DNA of 23,913 nt from Sphacelaria rigidula (lineage: Eukaryota > Phaeophyceae > Sphacelariales). Shown one piece after another: positions 1-9,500 of this stretch. The first letter of the stretch is position 1. Each line of letters begins with the position of its first letter. The stretch lies in NCBI GenBank assembly GCA_964200075.2, contig CAXNAA020000239.1:1-23913 (forward strand), given 5' to 3'. Both the position numbers and the translations under genes were made by a program. The notes beneath the pieces are model-generated. The model had not been told where the DNA came from and searched no databases. It worked only from the letters and a program-made list of their open reading frames with translations.

Positions 1-1289
1 GCTGTCATGTAGCATGATGCGGTGTTGCGATGGTGTGTATGGCGGGACCGTACGAAGCGATCTTGGGGGTGGATGCCAACGATTTCTCTTTCGACAGAGA
101 CATTGCCGCCTCATATATGCTCGAACCAGATTGGAAAGCTCGACGGGTATTCGCAGTACGGTTGAGTCGTGCAATAAACTATTCACGTCGGGCATCGGCC
201 GTCGATTCTTCAGGACAGTGGACGCCCGATCATCCGCTCGGCACATCACTGCGTTGGCAGTGATATCCCCCCACCACGTCACTAACAGCACCTTACCGAC
301 CTTACGGACAGCAATTTGACGCCCGAGATTTTTGTCTGGGCACGAGCCTCGAGATGAACAACAGTGAAAACATCCGTCGACAATCAAACAAACGTTGTTA
401 TGCTCCGTCGCCCGCAGCTAACCAGGGATGGGCGGCATGTGAAACCACGGACGCACTTCCTACTCCTCCTAAAATTGCGCATCAGCAGTGTCGTGCGGTA
501 CTCCTGAGGGCTTTTCGTCATTCAACGGCTAGGGTCTTCAAACCTCATTTCATTGATGAACCTCATTTTATAGAATCCCCTGTTATACAGAGTGTTTGTA
601 CAGCTCTCGGCATCTACCCTGCCCTGTGCTGTTCTCATGGGGTAAAGGAAGACCATGATACTGGCGAGCGAGAGCAGTGAAGCAATGCGCTGACTGCCCG
701 TAAGCACCAGCGACTGCGACAGCAGTGGTGATGGCAACCAAGCCACCATGGCTGCTGTCGTGCTCTTGAGGGTGTGTTAGCGTGCGGCGGGATTTCAAAC
801 GTGTTTTCAATCACATTTTCGTTAGCCCAAAGCTATCAGAAAATCAGGATTTTCTAGTATATTTGGGCTGTCGGAAAATGCTATCAGAAGCATTTCTATG
901 AAAACGCGTTTTCTGATAAATGACCAAAAAGCCACTTTTCATGTGATCAGAAGAAGAAATCATTTGATACATAAAACAACGTTTTTGTGATACTAAAAAT
1001 AGAGCGCTGATCGAGAGTGGCTTTGGTCATTCACTCGAACTTGGCCAATCTTTGATTCCGTGTGTGTTTTTCTTTGCCTCTATCACTTGCGGGTGCTTAC
1101 AGCTACACCTCGATATCCTACTCGGGGACATCAAGGGCCTCAGTGGCGAGCTACTACAGAAAGCATACCGGGCCTCTTGGAGGGGCATTTCGGAACTGAA
1201 AAAAATCATTCACTCATTGACCGCTTTCCGCTATCAATCGTATCCTCTACTCTCAATCTCACGAATACACCGTTATAAGAAGTAGCCGA
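1..1289. other. Left edge, no gene recognised
   Basis: I see no convincing gene here. Several short open frames exist. The most protein-like runs on the plus strand from 30 to 263 (77 codons), but it has an in-frame stop just upstream at 15-17, no recognisable domain and no clear splice partners, so I do not call it. The 820-1000 part is AT-rich with small dyads, listed separately. Confidence 0.5.
822..867. repeat. Nested hairpin
   Basis: An outer 8-bp perfect stem (AGCCCAAA with TTTGGGCT) encloses an inner 8-bp perfect stem (AGAAAATC with GATTTTCT, 2-base loop). A perfect 14-base palindrome, GAAAACGCGTTTTC, lies just downstream at about 900-913. The whole is too short for a typical pre-miRNA. 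It may be a remnant of an inverted-repeat element or chance structure in AT-rich DNA. Confidence 0.4.
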
Positions 1290-1324
1290 CGGATCACCGT
1301 CAGCGTCACGCACACCGTAACATT

Positions 1325-1610
1325 ACGTGTTACACGACACGTTACAACGACGTATACACTAGTAAATGAGCCGCGACATGCGCAGAATGAAACGTTACAT
1401 TCGAACGTCACACGTGTCGACGTAACGCTCTATTAGACGTTACACGTGACATTGAAACATTTCATATTACGTTACATGTGACGAAACGTAACGTGATATG
1501 GGGTGATGAATGTAACGTGAACGTGACGTTAAATTTTTTAACCTGACATACGTAAGGTAACGTGGACGTCAAAAAAAATTACGTGATGAACGTAATTTGA
1601 ACGTGAACGT
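1325..1610. repeat. ACGT-saturated low-complexity tract
   Basis: I count 22 occurrences of the palindromic tetramer ACGT in 286 bases, where roughly one is expected in random sequence. Most sit inside TAACGT, AACGTGA or GACGTTA. Spacing is irregular and there is no clean repeat period, so this looks like a degenerate expansion rather than an ordinary tandem array. It abuts the left end of the fold-back element at 1613. ACGT is the core of plant and algal bZIP boxes and each copy carries a CpG, but no function can be assigned. Confidence 0.7.
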
Positions 1611-1612
1611 GT

Positions 1613-2047
1613 AACATGTAGACCCCTGATAAATTGGGGATGGAATTTTCATTGGGGATGAAAACCCGGAGAAATAAAATATTCGTATCCACACCAAATC
1701 TTCGAAATATGGTTACATTTCTTCACTTGCTGGTAGCTATTAACAGCTACTACACGCAATACAAATTTGGATTTCGATCACCGAAATGATATGGTCCTAG
1801 GTGAAAAACCAATGTTGGGGTCCGATCGGATCACCAAAATTCCCCAAAATTGATTTTTCACGTAGGACCCCAACATTTCGGTTGTCAAAATCCAGATTTG
1901 TATGGCGTGTAGTAGTTGTTAATAGCTACCAGCAAGTGAAGAAATGGAACATATATTTCGAAGACTTAATGTGAATACGAAGATTGTCATTCTCCGGGTT
2001 CTTATTCCCAATGAAAAATCCATCCCCAATGTGCAAAATCATATGTT
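1613..2047. mobile_element. Fold-back (palindromic) element, copy A
   Basis: This is a near-complete inverted repeat of about 435 bp. The left arm contains TTGGGGATG, TCGTATCCACACCAAATC and TTCGATCACCGAAATG, and the right arm carries their reverse complements in reverse order, with a centre near 1810-1850. The two outer ends begin AACAT. It has no coding capacity. A second, homologous and also palindromic copy lies at 2720-3704, which shows a mobile family rather than a chance palindrome. It is probably a non-autonomous fold-back or MITE-type DNA transposon. I find no clear target-site duplication at this copy. The class of the mobilising transposase is unknown. Confidence 0.8.
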
Positions 2048-2165
2048 ATCCCCTAGTGGCGCAGTTAAACTGCCCCCGCTCGAGCAACTACTCGAGTCTG
2101 GGGGTGATCCATCCTGATCGTCTGCAGTGCTGCTCTTATCTCGTGTTACACACGCCGGTCGCCCC

Positions 2166-2550
2166 GGTGTCTCAGTTGTTAACCTCGGTACCTTCTTGCG
2201 GTTGGGGTGGCTCAGTTGATGACCTCGAAACCTTCTATCGGTTGGGTCGTGGCTTCGAACCTCGGAGTGATGTGGGATTTTTCTCATGCTCAACAGTGGA
2301 GAGCAACCATGTCGTGGGTACACGAAATTCGACTTCAAGGTCGACGAGGGAAAGGGACTGTTGACCCCCTTTCGTGATGAAAAATAATAAGGCAAGCACT
2401 GCAGGAGGAAGGTGGAGTATCAAAAACAAAACAAGACAAAAAGAACTCCTGTGTTGACCATTATCCTGTGTGACCCCCGGCTGGTGGGCACACATATACC
2501 GACAGGTGTAGACCGGCGTCCAGAATAATTGATGGGACGACAAAACAAGC
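2166..2550 (+). mobile_element. tRNA-derived SINE, family 1, copy 1
   Basis: The head (about 2206-2265) resembles a tRNA gene. A pol III A-box-like TGGCTCAGTTGATGA is followed about 30 bases later by a B-box-like GGCTTCGAACCTC (2251-2263). The A-box segment is tandemly duplicated with a 40-bp period (2166-2205 and 2206-2245). The body (about 2278-2550) matches a second copy at 16498-16770 almost end to end, including CAACAGTGGAGAGC, AAGGGAAAGGGACTG, CTCCTGTGTTGACC and CACATATACCGAC. Two dispersed copies sharing a body, one with a tRNA-like head, fit a SINE. Open frames on its minus strand are incidental. Confidence 0.65.
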
Positions 2551-2719
2551 ACACATCCTCTCGTAACCGCAATACTCCAAACAAAAGAACTTGCCAATAA
2601 TGAATTTTTGTTGGTGTGCGGTGTTGAATGAAGGAGTAGGTTGGGTTGATGGATGGGAGGTACATGTTCAGGCCATGCGGTTGTGTTTGGATTGGACCTA
2701 GATCCATATCTCCCCAAGG

Positions 2720-3704
2720 AACACGGGATCTTATGAGTTGGGGATGAATCTTATATTGGGGATGGGAAACTCGGAGAATGAAAATCTTTGTATCCACACC
2801 AAATCTTCGGGATATGGTTCCATTTCTTCACCTACCTGCTGATAGTTGTTGACAACTGATACACGCCATATAAATTTGGATTTCGATCACCGAAATGTTG
2901 AGGTCCTAGGTGAAAAGCCAGGTTTGGGGAATTCTGGGTGTCCAACCGGACGCCAAAATGGTTCCGAAATTGGTTTTTCACCTACAACCCCAACATTTCG
3001 GTGATCGAAATCCAACTTTTTGTGGCGAGTAGCAGTAGTTGTCAACAGTATCAGTACAGGAGTGGGCGGTCTAACTATTCATTTTATGGCATTTTGTGAT
3101 TTCTTCGTAATTGACGATTTTCTTGGGCTCTTCTCGCCTGCCACCGCGTATCACATCGGGGATCTGAAGATACTTGTATCCGCTCCACATTCCAAGAAAA
3201 TAAAATCATCTGTACTCGGTATTCAGTGACTTACGGCTGACCGGTCGTCGGGGGTCCTGCGACGTTTCAGCCTAGGTTCTAATTCTTCGGTATTTTCGGT
3301 CAATTGAGCCTGTCCCGAACACATTTTTGAAGAAATGTACAGTTTTTTTTTTCGCTTACTCATTGCACTAGAGCCGAAAACTGTGTTCCACGGTCAATAA
3401 TACCCTCTTGATGAACGGGTTATTTACTCGTTTCGCCCGATAACACCAGCCAGCACTGACTTGGGCACCGTGTTTTGAGGATAATCTGTTTATTGTACCA
3501 AAATCTCCCGACGCTAGCAATTTCCAGTTCTCGAAGAGTAGAACGCGAGCAAAACCCCCAGACCCCGCTGGATAGTTAGACCGCCCACTACTGTAGGTGA
3601 GAAATGGGACCATTCAAAGATTTCGTGTAGATACGAAGATTTTGATTCTCTGGGTTTCTCATCCCTAATAAAAGATCCATCCCCAATTTCTAAGATCCCA
3701 TGTT
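2720..3704. mobile_element. Fold-back element, copy B, interrupted
   Basis: This is homologous to the palindrome at 1613-2047. The left arm (2720-about 2910) repeats TTGGGGATG, TATCCACACCAAATCTTCG and GATTTCGATCACCGAAATG. The right arm is split: its inner part is at about 2985-3056 and its outer part resumes at 3596-3704 (TAGATACGAAGATTTTGATT, CATCCCCAA, GATCCCATGTT). The ends are AACACGGGATCTTA and, reversed, AACATGGGATCTTA. A possible 4-bp target duplication AAGG flanks the element (2716-2719 and 3705-3708). Without the nested insertion it would be about 446 bp, matching copy A. Confidence 0.75.
3057..3593. mobile_element. Tc1/mariner-like MITE nested in the fold-back
   Basis: The element is 537 bp with terminal inverted repeats of about 22 bp that differ at one base. 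The common part is AGTGGGCGGTCTAACTAT, preceded by CAGG at the left end and CAGT at the right. It is flanked by TA on both sides (3055-3056 and 3594-3595). Removing the element and one TA restores the fold-back arm, which is confirmed by comparison with the reverse complement of the opposite arm. TA duplication and CAG-starting ends are hallmarks of Tc1/mariner elements. An 81-codon minus-strand frame inside (3613-3368) shows no transposase motif, so the copy is non-autonomous. Confidence 0.75.
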
Positions 3705-3728
3705 AAGGCCTGTGCTCGTACCTGCAAT

Positions 3729-4200
3729 CGGGTATATCTACAACGGCATACCCCAACCTCGAGTAGGGGTAGAGGAGGCTTACAGAGCTTACACACTGTC
3801 GGGTACAGGTTCAAAAGTCTTGAAGAAATTACAGAACTTATCGGGCACGGTATAGAAGCTTACAGGAAACCTTACCGGCAATTGGGTGTTTCTTCAAGAG
3901 CATACCCACGCTCCGGGTACGGGTGGACATTCCGCACAGACCTCACAGAACAATTGGGTAAGGGTATGGGAGGCTTACAAATTTCACAAAAACTGTCGGG
4001 GACGGTATGGAGGTTGCGCAGAAAACGCCGCAACCGGGTATCTCATCAAGAATATACCGATGCCCCCCGGTAACGGTAGGGGAGTCCTACAGGACCCACA
4101 AAACTATCGGGTAAGGGTAAAAAAGTTTTGGAGAGTTTACAGAAATGTCGGGTACCGGTATGAATGTCTCAAACACGTTACAAGACTGTTGGGTACGGTA
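3729..4200. repeat. Degenerate ~40-bp minisatellite
   Basis: A core like TCGGGTACGGT recurs at about 3729, 3799, 3840, 3877, 3916, 3954, 3997, 4036, 4067, 4109, 4150 and 4190, mostly 37-43 bases apart and often preceded by ACAGAA or CTTACA. About eleven units are visible, all diverged. The period is not a multiple of three and the units shift frame, so the 159-codon plus-strand frame across it is probably incidental. Confidence 0.65.
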
Positions 4201-5521
4201 AATACCCGGGGGGAAAAAATACCCCAGGTATTTAGAAAACCGTGCCCCACAGAACACAACCTTGGAAAATATATACAAGTGTCCCTCCCGAGCTCAGAGT
4301 CACTTGCGTCACATGCCACGGTAATGTCACGGATACTCCATTGCGGTCCCACCGCGTTGGGATAGTCCGGATCATTACAACCACCATCGCAGTTCCGGAT
4401 ACCCAATTGTACAAGGTGTCTCGATCATGTGTGACTTCAACCACAAACTGACTACAACTGCACTGGGAAGAAAGTGAGCTGAAAAAAACAATTAGTGGGC
4501 TCATGTAGCTACCAGCCCTTTATACATGGATGATTACACGACCACCCCAAGTGGAGGCCAACATCAAGTTACTGTTTATTCGGCTATCGGCAACCGACCG
4601 AATCATTAACTCGGCACTCTGCTGTACCGTTATATATACGAAACGCATCCAAGTACAATGCCAAAATGCCCCTTGATGAAGTTTACCGTAAACAGCGACC
4701 ACTTTGCGGGTTCACGTCAATACTACAATACCGGAGCTTCCAACATAACCATCAACGTCGCACACGAAGCGCTCAGACAAGGCATCAAAGAACCACGAAG
4801 TCACACCCACGGTTCGTGAAAAAGCAGCGGGTTCCGATTCACCTTCCGAATAATTTGGTTGTCAAGCATTAATAATCCAACACCTGTGAAAACGTCAAAT
4901 AAAAAAACGATGTAAACGTTAGACTTTCGTTTTCTTGCCGTTCCAACGGTGGCGATCGTGTGTGCCCGTTAGGAAAAGTACGTGTTCAAATACAGTCTCA
5001 TGTGTGGATTTCGTCACGGGCAAAGCAAGTACGCGTGGAATCGAAGACATAAATCTTGGGATGGCTGCAACTCTGAGCTTTCCAACGGGTATTACTGCCT
5101 TCCTTGTATAACCATATCACGTATTAAAAACTATCAGGAGGAAAGCACTACGAAGTAAAAGGACGGTAAAAAGTACATGCAGCACTCCCTTCACCGGAAC
5201 ATCACAAACCAACGGCAGCTACTGACAGCTGCACTTAATGATACAACTGCACATATGTGATCACAAGAAAAACAGAAGCCCAGTACGCTCGGTTATACTT
5301 ACAACTTCGTTCGGAGTATCGACATTCAAACGCAATAGCCGGTGAGATGCGACAAATATGTCTCGCATGATATTCATCGTGACAATTTATGATAAAACCG
5401 AGCATACAACTAGTATTGGAATATCAAGTATAACAGATCCGGGTGGTGGGTGAGTAGACAGTGCGACGACCACTATGCACACGTCCTCCCTCGCTCCACA
5501 CTTTGGCACTCCCATGTAAGC
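4201..5521. other. Stretch without recognisable features
   Basis: I see no gene, transposon or RNA gene here. Short open frames on both strands lack domains and coding-like codon use. This is the region downstream of the 3' end of the minus-strand transposase gene. I found no clear polyadenylation signal or transposon terminal inverted repeat in it. If the gene is still part of a transposon, its 3' terminal repeat should lie here, or further out. Confidence 0.5.
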
Positions 5522-6586
5522 TCAGGCAATATTCGTTCCCGGAGCACCCCCTTCACCGTTCTGCTCACTGTCGTCACCTTGTGGGGCCTCCTCTCTCAAT
5601 CCCTCAGCCAACCCGTCCCCGTCGTCATCGTCCTCGACAGGATCGATTGCATTTTCTGCTGCCCTCAGTTCCTCATCCTTTCCAGTGAACCACACGGGCA
5701 GAAACGTCCTTATTTCTTTGGACGAAATGCACGGGATGAATGGAGGGATGATGTCGAAGTTGAGGTGGAGAAACATCAGCATCTCCACCCAGTACGTGTC
5801 GAGGCGGCTCCTTCTCCCCCTGAGGAGCTGCTCCACTCCGCTCAAGTCTCGCTCGACTTGTGCTGCTGAGGCCTGATTGCCGAACACTTGCTGAGCCACG
5901 TGGCGCAGCACGGGGAACGCGTGATTTCCGGTCTCCCGCCAGTACGTCAGCGCTTCATTCAGCTTCAAATCTGCCCTCGAAATGGACACAGCCCTGTAGC
6001 GTCCCAGTTCGATATCCACGGCGGTCTCGATATCATCTCGATGATCTTTCGTTTCATTGTCGTCATCGTCAGAGAGCATGTTGGCAAGTTCATCGTCCTC
6101 GTCCCTTACTCTGTCGACCTTTGTCGGGGGCATCTGACTCAGCTGTGTCTTATGAATCTTTGCGGGATGCGCAGCTATTTCTCGCTCTGCCTGCTCACGT
6201 GCGGCTTGGACCGCTATCGTGGTGATTTCCTTCCACGTGGCGTCTATCCTTGCCGTCACCTCCGCCTGAGCTGTCGGCGTAACCGACTGGAGACTGGAGA
6301 CAGCACTCGCGTCTATGGTCTCTAGCTTCATCCATTGGAGGACGTTGGCCTTGCTGTAAGAAGGTACGAGGGCGACTTGGGCATCTCTGTAGAAGGAGGG
6401 GAAAGATTGGTTGCCACTCCATACTCGCCCGTGATACCTCGAGACCATCGCCGAGCGAAGCGCCGCACGAGTCGCCCTTCCCGTGTCTGTCAACTGCGCG
6501 TGGGGTACCATCTGGAACCCCAGCTTAAAATTGTCCATATCCAAATTCAACTTCTCCTCACCGCACGAAGATGGTAGGCAAAACAC
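5522..6586 (-). CDS. Transposase exon 6: dimerisation domain and stop
   Basis: This terminal exon has 354 codons plus TGA, with acceptor GCTGACAG|GTG (phase 0). Its initial GTG is read as an internal Val. Residues 66-80 (YRDAQVALVPSYSK) match the hAT block before the insertion domain. A Glu/Ala helix (111-140) and an acidic patch (162-186) follow. The C-terminal hAT dimerisation domain spans about 192-278: LNEALTYWRETG, then AFPVLRHVAQQVF, then ASAAQVERDLSG with the third catalytic residue (E245 of the exon, E845 overall), then RSRLDTYWVEMLMFLHLN. The usual Trp-Trp is Tyr-Trp here. An acidic tail (about 304-346) closes the protein. The first third is duplicated in the preceding intron. Confidence 0.9.
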   Translation of the reverse strand: MFCLPSSCGEEKLNLDMDNFKLGFQMVPHAQLTDTGRATRAALRSAMVSRYHGRVWSGNQSFPSFYRDAQVALVPSYSKANVLQWMKLETIDASAVSSLQSVTPTAQAEVTARIDATWKEITTIAVQAAREQAEREIAAHPAKIHKTQLSQMPPTKVDRVRDEDDELANMLSDDDDNETKDHRDDIETAVDIELGRYRAVSISRADLKLNEALTYWRETGNHAFPVLRHVAQQVFGNQASAAQVERDLSGVEQLLRGRRSRLDTYWVEMLMFLHLNFDIIPPFIPCISSKEIRTFLPVWFTGKDEELRAAENAIDPVEDDDDGDGLAEGLREEAPQGDDSEQNGEGGAPGTNIA

Positions 6587-9500
6587 CTGTCAGCAATCGT
6601 CATTTTCAGTCAATGCAAACTCAGATTTCTGTAGTGAGGAGTGGAAAGATTGGTGAGTGGAAAGATTGGTTGCCACTCCACACTCGCACGTGATGCTTCG
6701 AGACCGTCGCCGAGCGAAGCGCCACACGAGTCGCCCTTCCCGCGTCTGGCAACTGCGCGTGGGGTACCATCTGGAACCCCAGCTTACAGTTACCAATATT
6801 CAAAATCAACTTCTCACCGAACAAAGGTGGTGGGCAAAACACATCACCAAGCGAAGCAATATACTAAGCACGAATGACAACGGAACTCGAAGGGGAAATG
6901 GTGACTTGCAACTGGTGAAACGGCGGCCGGGAGCAACTTTCCAGTGATGTACAGCTTGAAATGCCATGGTAAGCATTGGGGCACTGAAAATAGATGACGT
7001 ACAAATCGTTACAAACTGCACATCGAAAACAAACATGGCATCCATAATCGAATTACATTGTGGTTGCTGGAATGAATCCACCGCCTGTTCATTGGCTGGT
7101 CGCGCCCCTATATTTGTAACCAATACATGCGCGCGCTACAGACGCCTACGCTTCACGAACGCAATACAGTGCAATCTCAAGTTGAAAGCCCTCCTGGTGT
7201 GCGGACCTACCAAGCACACTACCCCAAACCGAGTCAATCTCACCTTCAGGTCTGCCTTGGGGTTGAGGGTTTTCACCAGCAAGGCGCCGAGCAGAGAGTG
7301 CAGCTTGCCACTCATGGGTTCTGAGTCAGACTGCCCATCACGCAGAAGCGCCGCGCATGGCTCCAGGAGAGAAAAAATCTCCCGTATCTCTTCGTGCCTC
7401 GTTTCGAGCGGGAATGCATCTCCGTTGTCCACGTACAGTTGCCGAAATGGATGCCAGCACCGGATGATGCACTTGATGGCCTTGCTCAGCGTCAGCCACC
7501 GATGTGGAGCGTGCTTGGTCGCCTTGACGACTGCTCTGAGCAGCTCAACCTGTCATGATGAGAATACATTGGCGAGCACGGGAGAAAGCGCTATGTGAGA
7601 AGATGATTGCGATACTGTAAAGATTATTCCCATGGCATTTTGGTTTCTTCGTCTAGCAGCTCAAAGCTCGGAGGAACCAACGCTCGAGTCAATATTTTAC
7701 GAGAATACTCTTGCTGCCCCCGCAACAAACACCATATCTTATTGGCGACATATGAAACACTGTAAACGGTGGGTGGGGAACGTTCTACGTGTCACATCCC
7801 ATCAAACAAGTCAAACCACCAAAGTCGCCGCATGTTGACCTTAATATCCCCAAGCTCCGCCTTCAAGGTGGCAGACTTGCTGACCACCTCAATGACCTGC
7901 ACCACCGCCTCGATCACGTCCCGGGCAGCCGGATTTTTCGAAGAGGCCGGTGTCGGGGAGGTGCCGAACCCATGCTCGCATCCCTTGCTGACCATGTGCG
8001 AGACACACCAGTCCCACGCTACCCCATCGTCGGCCTCACAGTCGACCCCGAACGCCTTGCCGTCGGAACCAGCGTCGGTTGTGCACGACGCAAAGTGCTC
8101 GACGCTCAGGCCAAACTCGGCGATGGACGCCTTGAAGATCTTGAATAGAATCTCAGAGGTCCTCTCGCCGAGATCGGAGGCCGGGCGATAGAGCTTCAGC
8201 TGATACGTCAACCCAGTACCGCGAGAGAACGACGCGCGGGCACGAGGATAAATGTCGGTAAAATGAAAAGGATGGAGACAAGATTATGGTGATAATAACA
8301 GCAGGTATCTTTCAGTGGGGGGAGATACCGTATGTACGGTCAACTAGCAATGGCATGACCAATTAGACACAACAGTGACGCTTGTTTTACTTTCATATCA
8401 AGCCTTCTAAAGGACATGCAATTCTTCATCGAGAGGGAAACCTCCTAGGAAAAATCGCTCGTTTTTACCAATGTGTTGGAATTTGAGAATTAGTCCCTTA
8501 CTGCAAGTGCTCAAGCATTTAGTCAGCACCGTTGCGTCCATACAAGCACATTCCACGGTGCTCTGAACATCGACCTCTTGTCTACAACTTCCATCTTACC
8601 GCGATCACAGCGTCACGGAGGTTGAAGCTGCTGTCAATCCAGAAGATGTGGATCTCAAGAAATCTCTTGCCAGAAACCTCGCACCGCCAGATGTCCATGC
8701 TGAAGTGGAGAATGCGCAGCAATGCAGCAGCCAGTTCTTTCCTCAGGCCCTCCATTATGACCTGTCCAGATTGCAGTTTTGTGTCCGGTTACACGCGATT
8801 CACTGCAAGTACGATACCCTTGGTTAACCATTTTGGAACTGTCTCCTTTCATTCCTGAGTCAAGCGCCTTATAGCCCACGAGAGCCCATGGATGCGGAAG
8901 GAGAAGCAAGAACGCACCTACCACCATATGGGCCGCACAATCAACTTAAGCACACCAATGCGGTTGGATTGGTTCCGTCTCATGATTGCATTCTCGAGAT
9001 GAATGCTGCTGAGATATAAGAACATTGTCAGTCGGATTGGCTCTAGTCTCCTAGTAACCATGGCCCTTCACACGGTCTCATGAACGGCAGAGAAATAGCA
9101 AAACCTCCTGCTACGTGTACTATATTTGGCAAGACGCATGGGAAAAATGACCACATGAGCAAGCGAACCTTTCTCGAAACGTCCAATCCGCACCAAGCAC
9201 GCCCTGTCGTACAAGTTTGATGTTTTCACATGAAAATCAACCGCGAAGGGCTGAGTTGTACTCTTCACACGCGCTACACCATCAGCTGAGTCCGCTAATC
9301 TTGGGGTCGGGCCGCCTATTTTTCCGTAACACAAAAGTGCACGCGCCGAAAGTGGTGTGCATGGTAGGACACATCCCCACGTGCTGCAAATAATATCTGT
9401 TTTGGACGGTGAGCACAGTGCTGCTCTTGAGGGCCACATATATTCCACAATGCACGCACATGCTGCAGGTTGTGTCGTGTACTGATCGTTCATGCAGAGA

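Noticed and set aside
30-263. 77-codon plus-strand frame at the left edge
   Set aside because: Composition is slightly protein-like, but there is an in-frame stop just upstream, no domain, and no supporting splice sites.
3886-4365. 159-codon plus-strand gene
   Set aside because: It is made of a non-triplet ~40-bp minisatellite with no domain; the frame is incidental.
5430-5460. CAGATCCGGGTGGTGGGTGA as a hAT terminal repeat downstream of the gene
   Set aside because: It resembles hAT termini, but I found no reverse-complement partner beyond 20865.
5450-6577. Plus-strand open frames opposite exon 6
   Set aside because: They are antisense shadows of the transposase exon, with no motifs of their own.
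5522-6586. A stand-alone 354-codon gene starting with GTG
   Set aside because: The GTG follows a good splice acceptor (GCTGACAG), and the protein begins in the middle of the hAT fold. It is the last exon of the split transposase.
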